DNA of 64,000 bases, taken from contig DASVLJ010000043.1 of assembly GCA_036384915.1 (NCBI GenBank), positions 4,484 through 68,483 of the forward strand, read 5' to 3'. Each line of letters begins with the position of its first letter. The first letter of the stretch is position 1. Of this stretch, positions 28,762 to 38,020 are shown piece by piece. Below the pieces are notes generated by a model, which worked only from the letters and a program-made list of their open reading frames with translations, was not told where the DNA came from and made no database searches. The position numbers and the translations under genes are program-made. The stretch comes from PKWO01 sp036384915. GTDB lineage: Bacteria; Pseudomonadota; Gammaproteobacteria; Burkholderiales; Burkholderiaceae_D.

Positions 28762-30153
28762 CTATTGAAAACGGCGAGTGGGATCGAAGATCGCATCGGG
28801 CAGGACGGTGCCGAAGGCCGCCATCTTTTCGGCGAATTTCGGACGCACTCCCGTGGCGTGGAAATAGCCCGTCACGTTGCCCTGCTCGTCCACGCCGGTC
28901 TGGCGATAGGCGAAGATTTCCTGCATGCTCACCACGTTGCCTTCCATGCCGGTGACTTCCTGGATGCTGGTGACCTTGCGCCGGCCGTCCGTGAGGCGGC
29001 TCACCTGCACGATGACGGTGATGGCCGCGGCGATCTGCTGCCGGCTGGCATTGTGCGGAAACTCGATGCCCGACATGCTGATCATGTTTTCCAGGCGGGC
29101 GATCGCGTCGCGCGGAGAATTGGCATGGATGGTCGTCATGGAGCCTTCGTGGCCGGTGTTCATCGCCTGCAGCATGTCGATCGACTCGGCGCCGCGCACT
29201 TCGCCGACGATGATGCGGTCCGGCCGCATGCGCAGCGCATTCCTGACCAGCGCGCGCGCGTTGATCTCGCCTTTGCCCTCGATATTCGGCGGCCGGGTCT
29301 CGAGCCTGACGACATGCGGCTGCTGCAATTGCAGTTCCGCCGCGTCTTCGATGGTGACGATGCGTTCCGCCGCCGGGATGAACCCGGAGAGGATGTTGAG
29401 CAGCGTGGTCTTGCCCGATCCGGTGCCGCCGGAGATGAGCATGTTGACCTTGGAGCCGGCCAGGGCTTCGAGCATCATGGCCATGTCGGGCGTCAGCGTC
29501 TTTTTGCCGTCGATCAGGTCGGTCATCTTGAACGGCACCACGGCGAAGCGGCGTATCGACAGCATCGGACCGTCGAGGGCCACCGGCGGGATGACGGCAT
29601 TGACGCGCGAACCGTCAGGCAGGCGCGCATCGACCATGGGGCTGCTCTCGTCGATGCGGCGGCCGACGCGGGAAACGATCTTGTCGATGATGCGCATCAG
29701 GTGGCGGTCGTCGGTGAAGCTGACGCGGGTCAGTTCGAGCTTGCCGAAGCGTTCGACGTAGACCTGGTTGAAATTGTTGACCAGGATGTCCGAGATCGTG
29801 CTGTCGGCCATCAGCAGTTCCAGCGGGCCGAGGCCGAGCATTTCGTTCTGGATGTCGCGCACCAGCATGCGCCGTTCCAGGTCGTTGATCGGCGCCGGGT
29901 TCTCCGCCAGCAGCAGTTCGACCAGGCTGGCGATTTCCTGGCGCAGGCGCGCTTCGGTCATCGATTCCAGCGAAGCCAGATCGACCTTGTCCAGAATCTG
30001 CTGGTGCAGCCGGTTCTTCAATTTCAGATACGATTCGGCCGCATCGGAAATTCCCGCCTCCGCGCCGGGCGCATCGCCCGCGGCTGCGGCGGGGCCATAT
30101 GGCGCTTCGTTCCTCGAAGTCTTGAGCATTTCCCTGATGTCGCGCATGGTCAT
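28762..30153 (-). CDS. tadA: Flp pilus assembly ATPase TadA/CpaF
   Basis: The protein has 463 residues, a GspE/VirB11-type secretion ATPase. Walker A is SGGTGSGKTT, the Asp box VTIEDAAELQL and Walker B region DRIIVGEVRGAE are clear, and the His box is GHEGSMTTIHANSPRDA. It powers Flp pilus assembly from the cytoplasm. The N-terminal 80 residues are the variable linker typical of CpaF. It follows tadZ by 37 bases. Confidence 0.95.
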   Translation of the reverse strand: MTMRDIREMLKTSRNEAPYGPAAAAGDAPGAEAGISDAAESYLKLKNRLHQQILDKVDLASLESMTEARLRQEIASLVELLLAENPAPINDLERRMLVRDIQNEMLGLGPLELLMADSTISDILVNNFNQVYVERFGKLELTRVSFTDDRHLMRIIDKIVSRVGRRIDESSPMVDARLPDGSRVNAVIPPVALDGPMLSIRRFAVVPFKMTDLIDGKKTLTPDMAMMLEALAGSKVNMLISGGTGSGKTTLLNILSGFIPAAERIVTIEDAAELQLQQPHVVRLETRPPNIEGKGEINARALVRNALRMRPDRIIVGEVRGAESIDMLQAMNTGHEGSMTTIHANSPRDAIARLENMISMSGIEFPHNASRQQIAAAITVIVQVSRLTDGRRKVTSIQEVTGMEGNVVSMQEIFAYRQTGVDEQGNVTGYFHATGVRPKFAEKMAAFGTVLPDAIFDPTRRFQ

Positions 30154-30190
30154 GTTGTTCCCCCTTGTGTAGAGTGCAGAGTGCGATGGA

Positions 30191-31357
30191 TCAATGGCCG
30201 AACAGGCGTCCGAGGAACCCGGAATGCGGTTCGCCGCCCTGGCTTGCCGGCTGCAGCGAATCGGCCAGTTCCGCGATGGCGCGGACGACCGGGCTGGTCT
30301 GCGACACGTCCTCCAGCGGCACGCCGAGATTGATGGACCGGGTCACGTCGCGGTACGCGTTCGGCACGGTGCGCAATTCCACTTTTCCCAAGGCCGCGCG
30401 CAATTCGTCGATGCCGATTTCGGCGTTTTTCCAGTAACGGTTGACCAGCACCTCGACCTTTCCGGCCGGATAAGACAGCGAGCGGAACACGTTCAGCATG
30501 CGGCTGGCGTTGCGCACAGCCGGCAGCGTCAGCTGCGTCACCACGAATACCTTGTCGGCCCGGTCCAGGGCCCGGATCGTCAGCTCGTCGAGGTTCTTGC
30601 ATACGTCGAGCAGCACGAAATCGTATTGGCCCCCGGCGACGGCGAGGATCGCATCGAGATGTTCCGGCTTGACTTCCAGAGATTGCGCCGGATCTTCCGG
30701 TGCGGCCAGGACCGCGAAATGCGGCGCCACCTGCGCCACCGAGGCGTTGAGGAAGGTGGAATCCAGGCGCGACAGGTTGCGCGCCACCTGGACGATGTCG
30801 CTGCCGGGCTTCTTGTCGTTGACCGTCAGAACCGCTTCGCCGTACTGCAGGTTGAGATCGATCAGCAGCACCTTGCTGCCCTTTTTGGCCAGCTGGCTGC
30901 CGAGATTGCTGCACAGGGAGGTCGCGCCGCTCCCTCCCTTGCATGAGACGAAGGCGAGCACCTTGGCCTTGCGCCGCGCGGCCCGTTGCACGGTCCTCGA
31001 TTCGGCGCGCGACACGGCGGCCTCGAGCGCTTCGGCGGTCACCGGGGAGGGCAGCACTTCGCGTATGCCCACGCGCATGGCCTGGAGCAGCACGTCCGAG
31101 CTTTGCTGGGTGCAGAGCATGATGATGAACAGCCGGGGAAACTGGGCGGTCACAGCTTCGATGGGGACCAGCTCGCGCGTGTCGCGGCACAGCCCTTCGA
31201 CGATGATGACGTCCGGATGGTCCCGTTCGGCCACCGCGCGCAACTGGCTGATGCCGCCTTCATGGCAGGCGATGCGCCGCCCGGGATTGCCGCGCTCCAG
31301 GATGGCGCGGAGGTTTTCCATGGATGTGGTGCTGGGAGACAGGATCGCGATGTTCAC
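30191..31357 (-). CDS. tadZ: Pilus assembly protein TadZ/CpaE
   Basis: The protein has 388 residues. An N-terminal receiver-like domain (1-120) without a clear phosphoacceptor is followed by a ParA/MinD-type ATPase with SCKGGSGATSLCSNLG as a deviant Walker A and YDFVLLDVCKN as Walker B. It sets the polar or focal site of Tad assembly. The gene starts with GTG at 31357. It overlaps nothing but is tightly packed in the operon. Confidence 0.9.
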   Translation of the reverse strand: MNIAILSPSTTSMENLRAILERGNPGRRIACHEGGISQLRAVAERDHPDVIIVEGLCRDTRELVPIEAVTAQFPRLFIIMLCTQQSSDVLLQAMRVGIREVLPSPVTAEALEAAVSRAESRTVQRAARRKAKVLAFVSCKGGSGATSLCSNLGSQLAKKGSKVLLIDLNLQYGEAVLTVNDKKPGSDIVQVARNLSRLDSTFLNASVAQVAPHFAVLAAPEDPAQSLEVKPEHLDAILAVAGGQYDFVLLDVCKNLDELTIRALDRADKVFVVTQLTLPAVRNASRMLNVFRSLSYPAGKVEVLVNRYWKNAEIGIDELRAALGKVELRTVPNAYRDVTRSINLGVPLEDVSQTSPVVRAIAELADSLQPASQGGEPHSGFLGRLFGH

Positions 31358-31372
31358 GATGGTCCTTCCTTG

Positions 31373-32491
31373 TTATTGCGCCAGACGCGGCGGGGTGTAG
31401 CTGCCGTAGTAGGTGCCCGAGCCGCTCGATCCGGTGACGGTACCGCCCGTGATGAAATGGCCCTGGATATATTTGTTGCTTCCGCCTTGGATGTCGTCGA
31501 TGTGGAAGCCGGCGAACGCCACGATGGGCGTGGCACCCTGGGTGTTGAGCCCGTTCGGGAGGTTGACGACCACCAGCACCACGTCGGCGCCGGGCGGGAC
31601 CGGGTACCGGGCCAGCAGGTCGTTGTAGGAGGCGGTCTTGGTTCCCGGCTCGATCCAGGTGTTGTCGCCGATGTTCATCGGGTCCGGGTTGCCGTTTGCG
31701 ATCAGCCCCTTGATGGCCGACTGGCTGTTGGCGTCCTGGTTGAAGGAGGTCCATTGGCCGGAGTCGCAGTTGGGATAATGGTAGGACGAACCTATCCTGA
31801 GTTCCCACGGCTGCCCTATCGTCTGGGGCACGCCGTTGAGCGTGGCGGAGGTGGCCAGTTGCGGCGAGTTGGTCGCCGAATTCCAATACAGGTTGAACAT
31901 GCATTGGTTGATCGCCTGCGGAATGAGGTTGCCCGGAGGAACATTGCCCGGAGCGGAGATCACGGCAATCGCCTGGGCCGACACCGGCACGGCCGCGCCG
32001 CCGAACATGTTCGTCACCAGCGTCTGGACCGGGCCGCCGTTGACGCCGGCGCTCCGGCTCACCGTGACCATGACGGCAGGCCTGTCGTTGGCGGTGATGG
32101 GCGACAAGGTGGCCGGTTGCAGTCCGGCCGGCGTGCCGCTCAGGTTCTTGTAGCCGGTTGCAACGGTGGCGCTTGCCAGGGTGGTGCCGTCCGCCTTGTT
32201 GAGGGCGATGGCGCTGCTTGCCTTGGCCGACGCCACGGCCCAGTTCAGTGTGGGCTGCGTGGTTGCGGTGCAATCGGTGCCGGATGGGGCGCTCGTCTTG
32301 TCGAGGCAATTGGCGCCGGCCAGGGCTGCGGCATCGGCGGCGTTCTGCAATTCGTTGCGCACGATCATCAAGTGGCCGACGTCGACGGCGACCGCCGCCA
32401 GGCAAACGATCAAGAGCAGCAGGACGGACATCGTGACGAGCATGGCACCGCCTTCCCTGGCAAAGATTTTTCGCGTCATGGCGTCCTCCAT
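31373..32491 (-). CDS. tadG: TadG-like pilus assembly protein
   Basis: The protein has 372 residues. One N-terminal membrane helix (VTMSVLLLLIVCLAAVAVDV, about residues 18-38) is followed by HLMIVRNELQNAADAAALAGA, the conserved TadG/TadE_Tad motif, then a secreted Gly/Thr/Asn-rich region. It is a membrane-anchored minor component or scaffold of the pilus. It begins 4 bases after the tadE-like gene. Confidence 0.85.
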   Translation of the reverse strand: MEDAMTRKIFAREGGAMLVTMSVLLLLIVCLAAVAVDVGHLMIVRNELQNAADAAALAGANCLDKTSAPSGTDCTATTQPTLNWAVASAKASSAIALNKADGTTLASATVATGYKNLSGTPAGLQPATLSPITANDRPAVMVTVSRSAGVNGGPVQTLVTNMFGGAAVPVSAQAIAVISAPGNVPPGNLIPQAINQCMFNLYWNSATNSPQLATSATLNGVPQTIGQPWELRIGSSYHYPNCDSGQWTSFNQDANSQSAIKGLIANGNPDPMNIGDNTWIEPGTKTASYNDLLARYPVPPGADVVLVVVNLPNGLNTQGATPIVAFAGFHIDDIQGGSNKYIQGHFITGGTVTGSSGSGTYYGSYTPPRLAQ

Positions 32492-32495
32492 TCCC

Positions 32496-32984
32496 TTACT
32501 CGTGGATCATCGTAGAGGCGGCCGTCAGGCTCCATACCGACTCGACGTTTTGCGCGCTGCCGCTGCCCGCCTGGACCGGGGCGATCAGGGTCTTGAGCAG
32601 CCCCTGGTATTGGTAGCTCACCGTCACCGTCACCGGGTCGCCGAAGTTCGGCGGCACGTGGCCGTTCGGATTGCTGACCGAAATCACCGGGTCGCCCGTG
32701 CCGGTGCATGTCGCCGTGTGGGTCCCGCTTCCGGTCGTGATCAGCAACTGCGTCGTGTTGTGGTTGGTGAGGTAGCTGCATGCCACGGCGGAAACGGCGC
32801 CGGTGCTCCACGTGGTGCCGAGCACCGTCCCGGCGCGCGCGGCTTCCCGGCTGGCATTGGTGATCAGGGCCTTGTCGTAGACGAGAAAGCCGAAATCGAC
32901 GATCAGGAGCAGGAGCGCCAGGAAAAAAGGCAGAACCAAGGCGAATTCCACCGCTTGCGCGCCAAGTTGTAGTCGGTTCTTCAT
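32496..32984 (-). CDS. tadE: TadE-like pseudopilin
   Basis: The protein has 162 residues. A prepilin-like helix lies near the N-terminus (QAVEFALVLPFFLALLLLIVD) followed by NASREAARAG, the TadE signature. The ATG at 32984 (MKNRLQLGAQAVEF) is preferred over a TTG at 33011 because it places the E of the EF motif as in other TadE proteins. It is processed by the prepilin peptidase at 35688. Confidence 0.85.
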   Translation of the reverse strand: MKNRLQLGAQAVEFALVLPFFLALLLLIVDFGFLVYDKALITNASREAARAGTVLGTTWSTGAVSAVACSYLTNHNTTQLLITTGSGTHTATCTGTGDPVISVSNPNGHVPPNFGDPVTVTVSYQYQGLLKTLIAPVQAGSGSAQNVESVWSLTAASTMIHE

Positions 32985-33042
32985 GATTGGGGCCGATCGC
33001 TTGTGAAACAATGGCGTGAAAAAAAGGGGAGGAAGACGCCCC

Positions 33043-33318
33043 TCAGTTTCCGCCGCCGCCGAGATTGCCGCCGATGTTGATGACGTTGACCGCGGGCGGC
33101 GGCGATTTGAAGCTGTTCTGATACAGCAGCATCGTTTCGCGCGCGGCCTTGCCGTCCAGTCCTGCGGCTTGATCGGGATTCCTGCCCGCTTCCGGGTTCG
33201 CCGTTTGCGCCAGGAGGCCGCTGCGCACGGCGGCGCCGAACCTGCGGTCGTAATCGGGCGTGGCGGTGGCGCAGCCAGCGAGCTGGGCGATCAGCATGAG
33301 TGCGATGAGTGTTTTCAT
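33043..33318 (-). CDS. Small lipoprotein of the tad operon
   Basis: The protein has 91 residues with a lipoprotein signal and lipobox LAGC. The mature part is polar and ends in a glycine run (NIGGNLGGGGN). AAAGGA is correctly spaced for the ATG at 33318, not for an ATG two codons upstream. Similar short lipoproteins accompany secretin genes in other tad clusters; it may assist the secretin. It takes the place where tadD is often found, but has no TPR motifs. Confidence 0.7.
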   Translation of the reverse strand: MKTLIALMLIAQLAGCATATPDYDRRFGAAVRSGLLAQTANPEAGRNPDQAAGLDGKAARETMLLYQNSFKSPPPAVNVINIGGNLGGGGN

Positions 33319-33320
33319 GA

Positions 33321-34778
33321 TCATTCCTTTGCCGGGGAGCCGGCGGGAGTTCCTTCGAGTTTGCCGTTCAGATAGATTCCCAAGCGATCGGGCAGGACGT
33401 GGTTCGACGTGGGCAGTTGGGGCGGCTCGGCCAGCGGTTTGACGAACCGGGGCGTCACGACGAACAGCAGTTCGGTCTGGTCGGTCTGGAATTGCGTGCT
33501 GCGGAACAGGGCGCCCAGGACCGGGATTTCACCGAGCCCGGGGAAAGCCTTGATCGATTCGCTGGCGTTGTTCTTGATGAGCCCGGCGATGACGAAGCTC
33601 TGCCCGTCGTTCAACTGCACCGTGGTGTCGGCGCGGCGCACGGTCATCGATGGAATGACCGAGACGCTCCCGTTGACGGCGCTGAACGGGGTACCGGTCT
33701 GCGACAGTTCGGACACTTCGGACACGAGCTTGAGGTTGATCCGGCTGCCGTCCAACACCGTGGGCGTGAAGTGCACGCCGATGCCGAACTCCTTCTCTTC
33801 CAGCGTGAACGCCGCCGTTCCTCCCACGAGGGAACTCTGGGGCACGGGGATGAATATCTTGCCGCCGGAGAGGAAACTGGCGGATTGGCCGCTGATGGCC
33901 ATGATGTTGGGTTCGGCCAGCACGCGCACCAGCCCGTCATCCTTTTCGCCGTCTATGCCGACCCTGTATTTTCCGACCTTCAGCGCCTGGATCAGGCCGC
34001 CGCCCTGGCTCAGGAAGCTTGTGATCAGCGAAACCGCAGTGGTGCCGCCGCTGCTGTTGCGGGTGGCGGAAACGCTGGAACCCAATTCGTCGAGCAAGGT
34101 CTTGCTGACCTCGGCAATCTTCACTTCCAGCATGACCTGCTGCGGCCCGCTGACGCGCAGCATGTTGATGACGCGGTTGCCGTCGGCATGGGACGCGGCC
34201 AGATTCAATGCCTGATCCAGCTTGATGCTGTCGCTGATGCTCCCGGACAGGACCAGCGAATTGTCCACGGCCTTCACCGCGATGCCGGTTTCATCGGGAA
34301 AGAGAATCGCCAGCTCGTTCTTGAGCGGTTCCGGATCGATCGTGACGTTCAGGCTCTTGGCCAGGCATCGGCCGTCCGCGCTTTGCAGTACGACGTTCAT
34401 CGAACCGACGCGCTTGCCCAGGAAAAACAATTCGGTGGGACTCAACAGCACGATGCCGGCATCGCCGACCCCGTCCTTGACGGGTTGCGCGAACGGAGCC
34501 GGCGGCGCGCCTTTCTCGGCCGCTTCAGCGGGCTTGCCGGCCCGGCTCGCGCCGGCGGATGCGCCGCCGACTAGCATGCGGGCGACCGGCGACTTCAAGG
34601 GAATGATGGCGGACTTGCCGAGCACGACGTTGACCGGCGGATCGGCCGTCACCGACGTGCAGGGCTTGAGCGGCGCCGTCGTCTGCGCGGCAGCGGCGGA
34701 TGCAGCTTCGGCTGCCACGCTGCTTGCGGAAGCCGCGAGCAGAAGCAATGTTGCGGCGACAGGATGAATGGTTTTCAT
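33321..34778 (-). CDS. rcpA: Outer-membrane secretin RcpA/CpaC of the Tad pilus
   Basis: The protein has 485 residues. A cleavable signal (TLLLLAASASSVAAEA) is followed by a pilus-specific N-domain (about 60-170), a BON-like segment (AVDNSLVLSGSISDSI) and a type II/III secretin core (about 250-460) with VMLEVKIAEVSKTLLDELG. It forms the channel for the Flp pilus. The ATG at 34778 follows GGGGAAG; longer forms of the frame are artefacts. It overlaps no neighbour but lies 2 bases from the small lipoprotein gene. Confidence 0.92.
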   Translation of the reverse strand: MKTIHPVAATLLLLAASASSVAAEAASAAAAQTTAPLKPCTSVTADPPVNVVLGKSAIIPLKSPVARMLVGGASAGASRAGKPAEAAEKGAPPAPFAQPVKDGVGDAGIVLLSPTELFFLGKRVGSMNVVLQSADGRCLAKSLNVTIDPEPLKNELAILFPDETGIAVKAVDNSLVLSGSISDSIKLDQALNLAASHADGNRVINMLRVSGPQQVMLEVKIAEVSKTLLDELGSSVSATRNSSGGTTAVSLITSFLSQGGGLIQALKVGKYRVGIDGEKDDGLVRVLAEPNIMAISGQSASFLSGGKIFIPVPQSSLVGGTAAFTLEEKEFGIGVHFTPTVLDGSRINLKLVSEVSELSQTGTPFSAVNGSVSVIPSMTVRRADTTVQLNDGQSFVIAGLIKNNASESIKAFPGLGEIPVLGALFRSTQFQTDQTELLFVVTPRFVKPLAEPPQLPTSNHVLPDRLGIYLNGKLEGTPAGSPAKE

Positions 34779-34809
34779 TTTTCTTCCCCAATAAGGCAAA
34801 TATGCGGAT

Positions 34810-35655
34810 TCAGAAGCAGTTGAGCGCGCGTGTTCCATCCTGGATGACTTCGACGCAATCGCGCCTGGCCGGGCCGAGCGCGGCGACCATCCTGGGCCGC
34901 GCCTGCGGCTTTGCGGGGGGCGCTGCGGCCGTGGCGGCTGCTGCAGCCAGCCGCTCCTCACCGAACAGTTGCTGTTTCGTCGCCCCTTCGGTTGCCACGG
35001 GGGCCTTGTCTACCTGGTTGCGCAAGACGAGCGACAAGGTGCCGACGTTGCGCGCTAGATCGATTTTTTCGGCCTCGGCGGGAGACAGTTCCAGCGTCAC
35101 GGCGTTGACCACCTTGGGCTTGGTATCATCCCTGCCTGCCTCCTGGGCCACGGCCAGCACGAGCACGTGCTCCAGCACGGTCTTGGATTGGGGCCTGGTC
35201 TCGTTGGCCTTGCCGGTTTCGACCTGGGCATTGACCAGGATGTCCACGTAGTTCCCCGGCAGCGCAAAACCGGCCACGCCGACGACGTCGTTGACCCTGA
35301 CCGTCATGGCGCGCTTGCCGTCGGCGATCAGGGCCGACAAGCCGCCGGCCGAGCCGACCGGCGCCAGTTTCGATTCCAGCAGCGCTTCGCCGCGCTGCAC
35401 CGAGGTCTTGAGCACGCGCTCGGGCAGGCCCGATTCGCCGGTAAAGGCGCCCTGCGGCACGCTGCCCATCGGCCAATCGACGACGGCAAGCATTTGCGGC
35501 GTCAGTTTCGCGCCTGCCTCGATATCCGTGGCGGCCACCACCACCTTGCCCGTCGTCATGGATGGCGTCGTCACGCGGCTTGCCGCCATCAGCATGACGC
35601 CGAGTCCCAGCAGTGCGGAGATGGCGAGCATCCAGAGAGCCCTGGTATTTTTCAT
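34810..35655 (-). CDS. cpaB: Flp pilus assembly protein CpaB/RcpC
   Basis: The protein has 281 residues. One N-terminal membrane helix is followed by a SAF domain (about 40-110: VVAATDIEAGAKLTPQMLAVVDWP) and the RcpC domain (about 120-220: MTVRVNDVVGVAGFALPGNYVDILV). It is a periplasmic partner of the secretin. GAGGA precedes the ATG at 35655. The C-terminal 40 residues are Ala- and Pro-rich. Confidence 0.9.
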   Translation of the reverse strand: MKNTRALWMLAISALLGLGVMLMAASRVTTPSMTTGKVVVAATDIEAGAKLTPQMLAVVDWPMGSVPQGAFTGESGLPERVLKTSVQRGEALLESKLAPVGSAGGLSALIADGKRAMTVRVNDVVGVAGFALPGNYVDILVNAQVETGKANETRPQSKTVLEHVLVLAVAQEAGRDDTKPKVVNAVTLELSPAEAEKIDLARNVGTLSLVLRNQVDKAPVATEGATKQQLFGEERLAAAAATAAAPPAKPQARPRMVAALGPARRDCVEVIQDGTRALNCF

Positions 35656-35687
35656 GATGGTTCCTCGAAATTTCTGAATGGTGATGG

Positions 35688-36281
35688 TTATGTCAGACCC
35701 AATTGGTGCGCTGTGATGTAAGCGATCGTGCCGGCCGCGATGGCGCTTCCATAAGGCATGCGCCCGGCCGAATTCGCCGGCGCCAGCGCTCGGAGCGGGC
35801 CGGCGCCCTGCATGGCATTGGGCATGCCGGGATGAAACAGGCTCAGAAGATTCCACGCCATGCGGCGCGCAGTTCCCTTGACGAGCACGTACAGGATGGA
35901 CAGGACGCCGCCGGCAATCATGGTGTAGAGCAATACCGGGAGCATTTGCGCCGGTCCGACGAAGCCGCCCACGGTTGCCATCAATTTCACGTCGCCCGCG
36001 CCCATGGCTCCGATCAGATACAAGGGCAGGAAAGCGCCCAGGCCGATGGCGATGCCTTCCAGCGGCCAGAGCCAGCCGGTGTCGCGGGAATAGGGGAGCC
36101 ACACATTGAGGAAGACGCCGAACAGCATGCCGGCAAGCACCAGCCAATTCGGAATGCGATGCGATCGGATATCGATGGCCGCGGCCGCAAGCAACAGAAG
36201 AATCAGGCTTCCGGTGCGCCAGTTCAGCAGCATCATGACGATCAAGTCGAGCACTGCCTGGAATTCGGTTTCCTGATTCAT
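35688..36281 (-). CDS. cpaA: Prepilin peptidase CpaA/TadV
   Basis: The protein has 197 residues with six or so membrane helices. The catalytic aspartates are visible in AAIDIRSHRIPNWLV and MGAGDVKLMA (GxGDxK motif). It cleaves the leader of the Flp pilins and TadE before the conserved Glu-containing helix. It is separated from the flp genes by a stem-loop at 36323-36351. Confidence 0.92.
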   Translation of the reverse strand: MNQETEFQAVLDLIVMMLLNWRTGSLILLLLAAAAIDIRSHRIPNWLVLAGMLFGVFLNVWLPYSRDTGWLWPLEGIAIGLGAFLPLYLIGAMGAGDVKLMATVGGFVGPAQMLPVLLYTMIAGGVLSILYVLVKGTARRMAWNLLSLFHPGMPNAMQGAGPLRALAPANSAGRMPYGSAIAAGTIAYITAHQLGLT

Positions 36282-36322
36282 TTGCGTCTCTTCTCAGTAT
36301 CTTCTCTGTGATGGGCTTCGGA

Positions 36323-36351
36323 CGGGAATGCAGGCGGAACCGGCATTCCCG
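36323..36351 (-). promoter_or_regulatory. Stem-loop between the flp genes and cpaA
   Basis: A perfect 9-bp inverted repeat (CGGGAATGC at 36323-36331 with GCATTCCCG at 36343-36351) encloses an 11-base loop. There is no U-run on the minus strand, so it is more likely an mRNA-stabilising or attenuating element than a terminator. It would let flp RNA exceed that of the assembly genes. Confidence 0.5.
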
Positions 36352-36370
36352 CTACCGGGCGCGCACCGCT

Positions 36371-36568
36371 TCAGCAAGTGCCCGTGCTCAGGCAAGTGCC
36401 GATGCGGGTGACGAACGCGGCAAACTTGCTGGTGATGCCGGTGGTGCTGTTGCCCAGGGCCAATACCAGCGCAATCGACACGACGGCGATGATCAAGGCA
36501 TATTCGACGACTTGCGCTCCTTCTTCGTCGCGGACAAACTTGGCTACTGCGTTTTGGATGGTCTTCAT
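36371..36568 (-). CDS. flp: Flp/Fap-type pilin, second copy
   Basis: The protein has 65 residues. It has a short charged leader and EEGAQVVEYALIIAVVSIAL, the Flp pilin motif with the processing site at Gly before AQVVEY. Two C-terminal Cys residues (GTCLSTGTC) could form a disulfide. AGAGGA lies upstream of the ATG. It is about 75% identical by eye to the copy at 36624-36821 and probably arose by tandem duplication. Confidence 0.92.
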   Translation of the reverse strand: MKTIQNAVAKFVRDEEGAQVVEYALIIAVVSIALVLALGNSTTGITSKFAAFVTRIGTCLSTGTC

Positions 36569-36623
36569 GGTCTTTCCTCTTTGCTGGGTTGAAAAGTCTT
36601 CAGAAAAAACACCGGCGGTACTT

Positions 36624-36821
36624 CTAACAGCTGCCGGTGGTGATGCAGGTGCCGATGCGGGTGACGAAAGCCGCAAACTGGGAACCGATTCCGGTTGTCG
36701 CATTGCCCAGAGCAAGCACCAGCGCAATCGACACGACGGCGATGATCAGGGCGTATTCGACAACCTGGGCTCCTTCATCCTCATGCAGGAGTCGTCGAAG
36801 TTTGTATCTCACGCTATTCAT
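36624..36821 (-). CDS. flp: Flp/Fap-type pilin, first copy
   Basis: The protein has 65 residues with the same core (DEGAQVVEYALIIAVVSIAL) and the same paired Cys at the end (GTCITTGSC). The leader differs from the other copy (MNSVRYKLRRLLHE). It is the first gene of the tad operon, with AAAGGTG upstream of the ATG. The major pilus subunit is likely one of these two. Confidence 0.92.
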   Translation of the reverse strand: MNSVRYKLRRLLHEDEGAQVVEYALIIAVVSIALVLALGNATTGIGSQFAAFVTRIGTCITTGSC

Positions 36822-37573
36822 GGTTCACCTTTCAAAATTTGAGAGCGTGCCGCGCGTCCTGGAACCGGTGCTCCGCTTCGGGCGGCAGTGCGAATCACGA
36901 TGTATCGACAATCCAGCCCGTTCGATTCGTCGTCTTTCTCACGACTAATCATTGCCTGTAGGCGAAATGTTGTTGTTGATAATTGTCGTGCCGACCGTTA
37001 AATAGTTGAGGGAATTTAAGAAATCCGCACAAGTTGGCTTCCAACAACGTATTCCGGATTTTTCATGGGATGGCGGTAGCCGATGCCACGCGGCGGCGTG
37101 GCGCCTCGGTTGCGCGGCTGCGGCGCGGCTGCTCAAGCCGCCGGTGAGGCGTTTATCCACCTTTGCAGCGTTTGCTTATCGGCAGGTTGCCGGCGTGCAT
37201 CCTCCGGCTTACGACTCTTCGTAATTGCGCACGAGTCTTCGCATGCGCTGCGAGCGGCCTTGAATATAGAGGCTATTATCCGGTAGCCATCGGTGGGCGG
37301 GTTCGGACCAAAGCGGCGTGTGTGACGATGTCCGGCGCGGAATCCAGGGGCGCGCCAACAAGTCCCCTGACACATTTCGCCGGAAGATGAACGCCTGGGA
37401 AAATAGGGGAAGGTACGCATCGCTCCCTTCAAGCGGCGCTTGGGTCGACGCGAACGACTCGTGCTGGCTCGATTTGATCTTCCACGGACACAAGGACTTG
37501 CTTACATGAAGCAGAACTTGGCCACAGCCGCTCCATTTCGGTGCAATTCGACGACAACATTCAGGCATGGACC
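36822..37573. promoter_or_regulatory. Gene-poor region upstream of the tad operon
   Basis: These 752 bases hold no credible gene. The flp promoter must lie on the minus strand here. Near 36976 TTGAT-AATT-GTCGT resembles the FNR-type pattern with two mismatches; I do not call it. A sigma-54-like GGCACG near 36986 lacks the essential GC at -12. Short ORFs in the GC-rich part (37080-37300) have no ribosome sites or recognisable products. Confidence 0.35.
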
Positions 37574-38020
37574 ATGAACAAAAATTCACGAATATTTGAA
37601 ACCGAGCGCTTTTCAGTGGCTTTGCTCACGCCATTTGAGGCACGTAATCTCCTCTCCGTGTTGCTGCAAGATGAAGCGCTGGCCGCATGTGTGCCGTGGA
37701 TGACGGAGAAATCGCAGGACGGTGCGTTGCGGGCGGCGTTCGGCATCGATTTGCAATGCGCAGCCGGTCAGATCAGGGTATGGGGCATTGTGTCACGCGA
37801 ACGCCGAATGCAGATCGGCGCCGTCGTAGCGAGAAATACGCTCGAAGGTATCGACGTTGAAGTGCTGGTCGCATCGCGCTTTTGGGACGATGGTGTCGCC
37901 GAAGAAGCGGGTGATGCGGTGACAAACTGGCTGTCGAACGATGCCGATGGAATCCTTGACCTGGTCGAACATGATTATGGAAAAATAATGAGCGCCGCCT
38001 CAATCGCCCTTCTGCATTAA
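37574..38020 (+). CDS. GNAT-like hypothetical protein
   Basis: The protein has 148 residues. It begins like RimJ/RimL-type acetyltransferases (FETERFSVALLTPFEARNLLSVL) and has ASRFWDDGVAEEAGDAVTNWL, which resembles the acetyl-CoA helix region of that fold, but the pyrophosphate-binding loop is poor. It may be a degenerate acetyltransferase. It stands alone, downstream of the gene-poor region. Base composition is slightly more AT-rich than its neighbours. Confidence 0.5.
   Translation: MNKNSRIFETERFSVALLTPFEARNLLSVLLQDEALAACVPWMTEKSQDGALRAAFGIDLQCAAGQIRVWGIVSRERRMQIGAVVARNTLEGIDVEVLVASRFWDDGVAEEAGDAVTNWLSNDADGILDLVEHDYGKIMSAASIALLH

Noticed and set aside
36976..36995. FNR-like and sigma-54-like sequences upstream of flp
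   Set aside because: The FNR-type match has two mismatches in one half-site. The sigma-54 match lacks the GC at -12.
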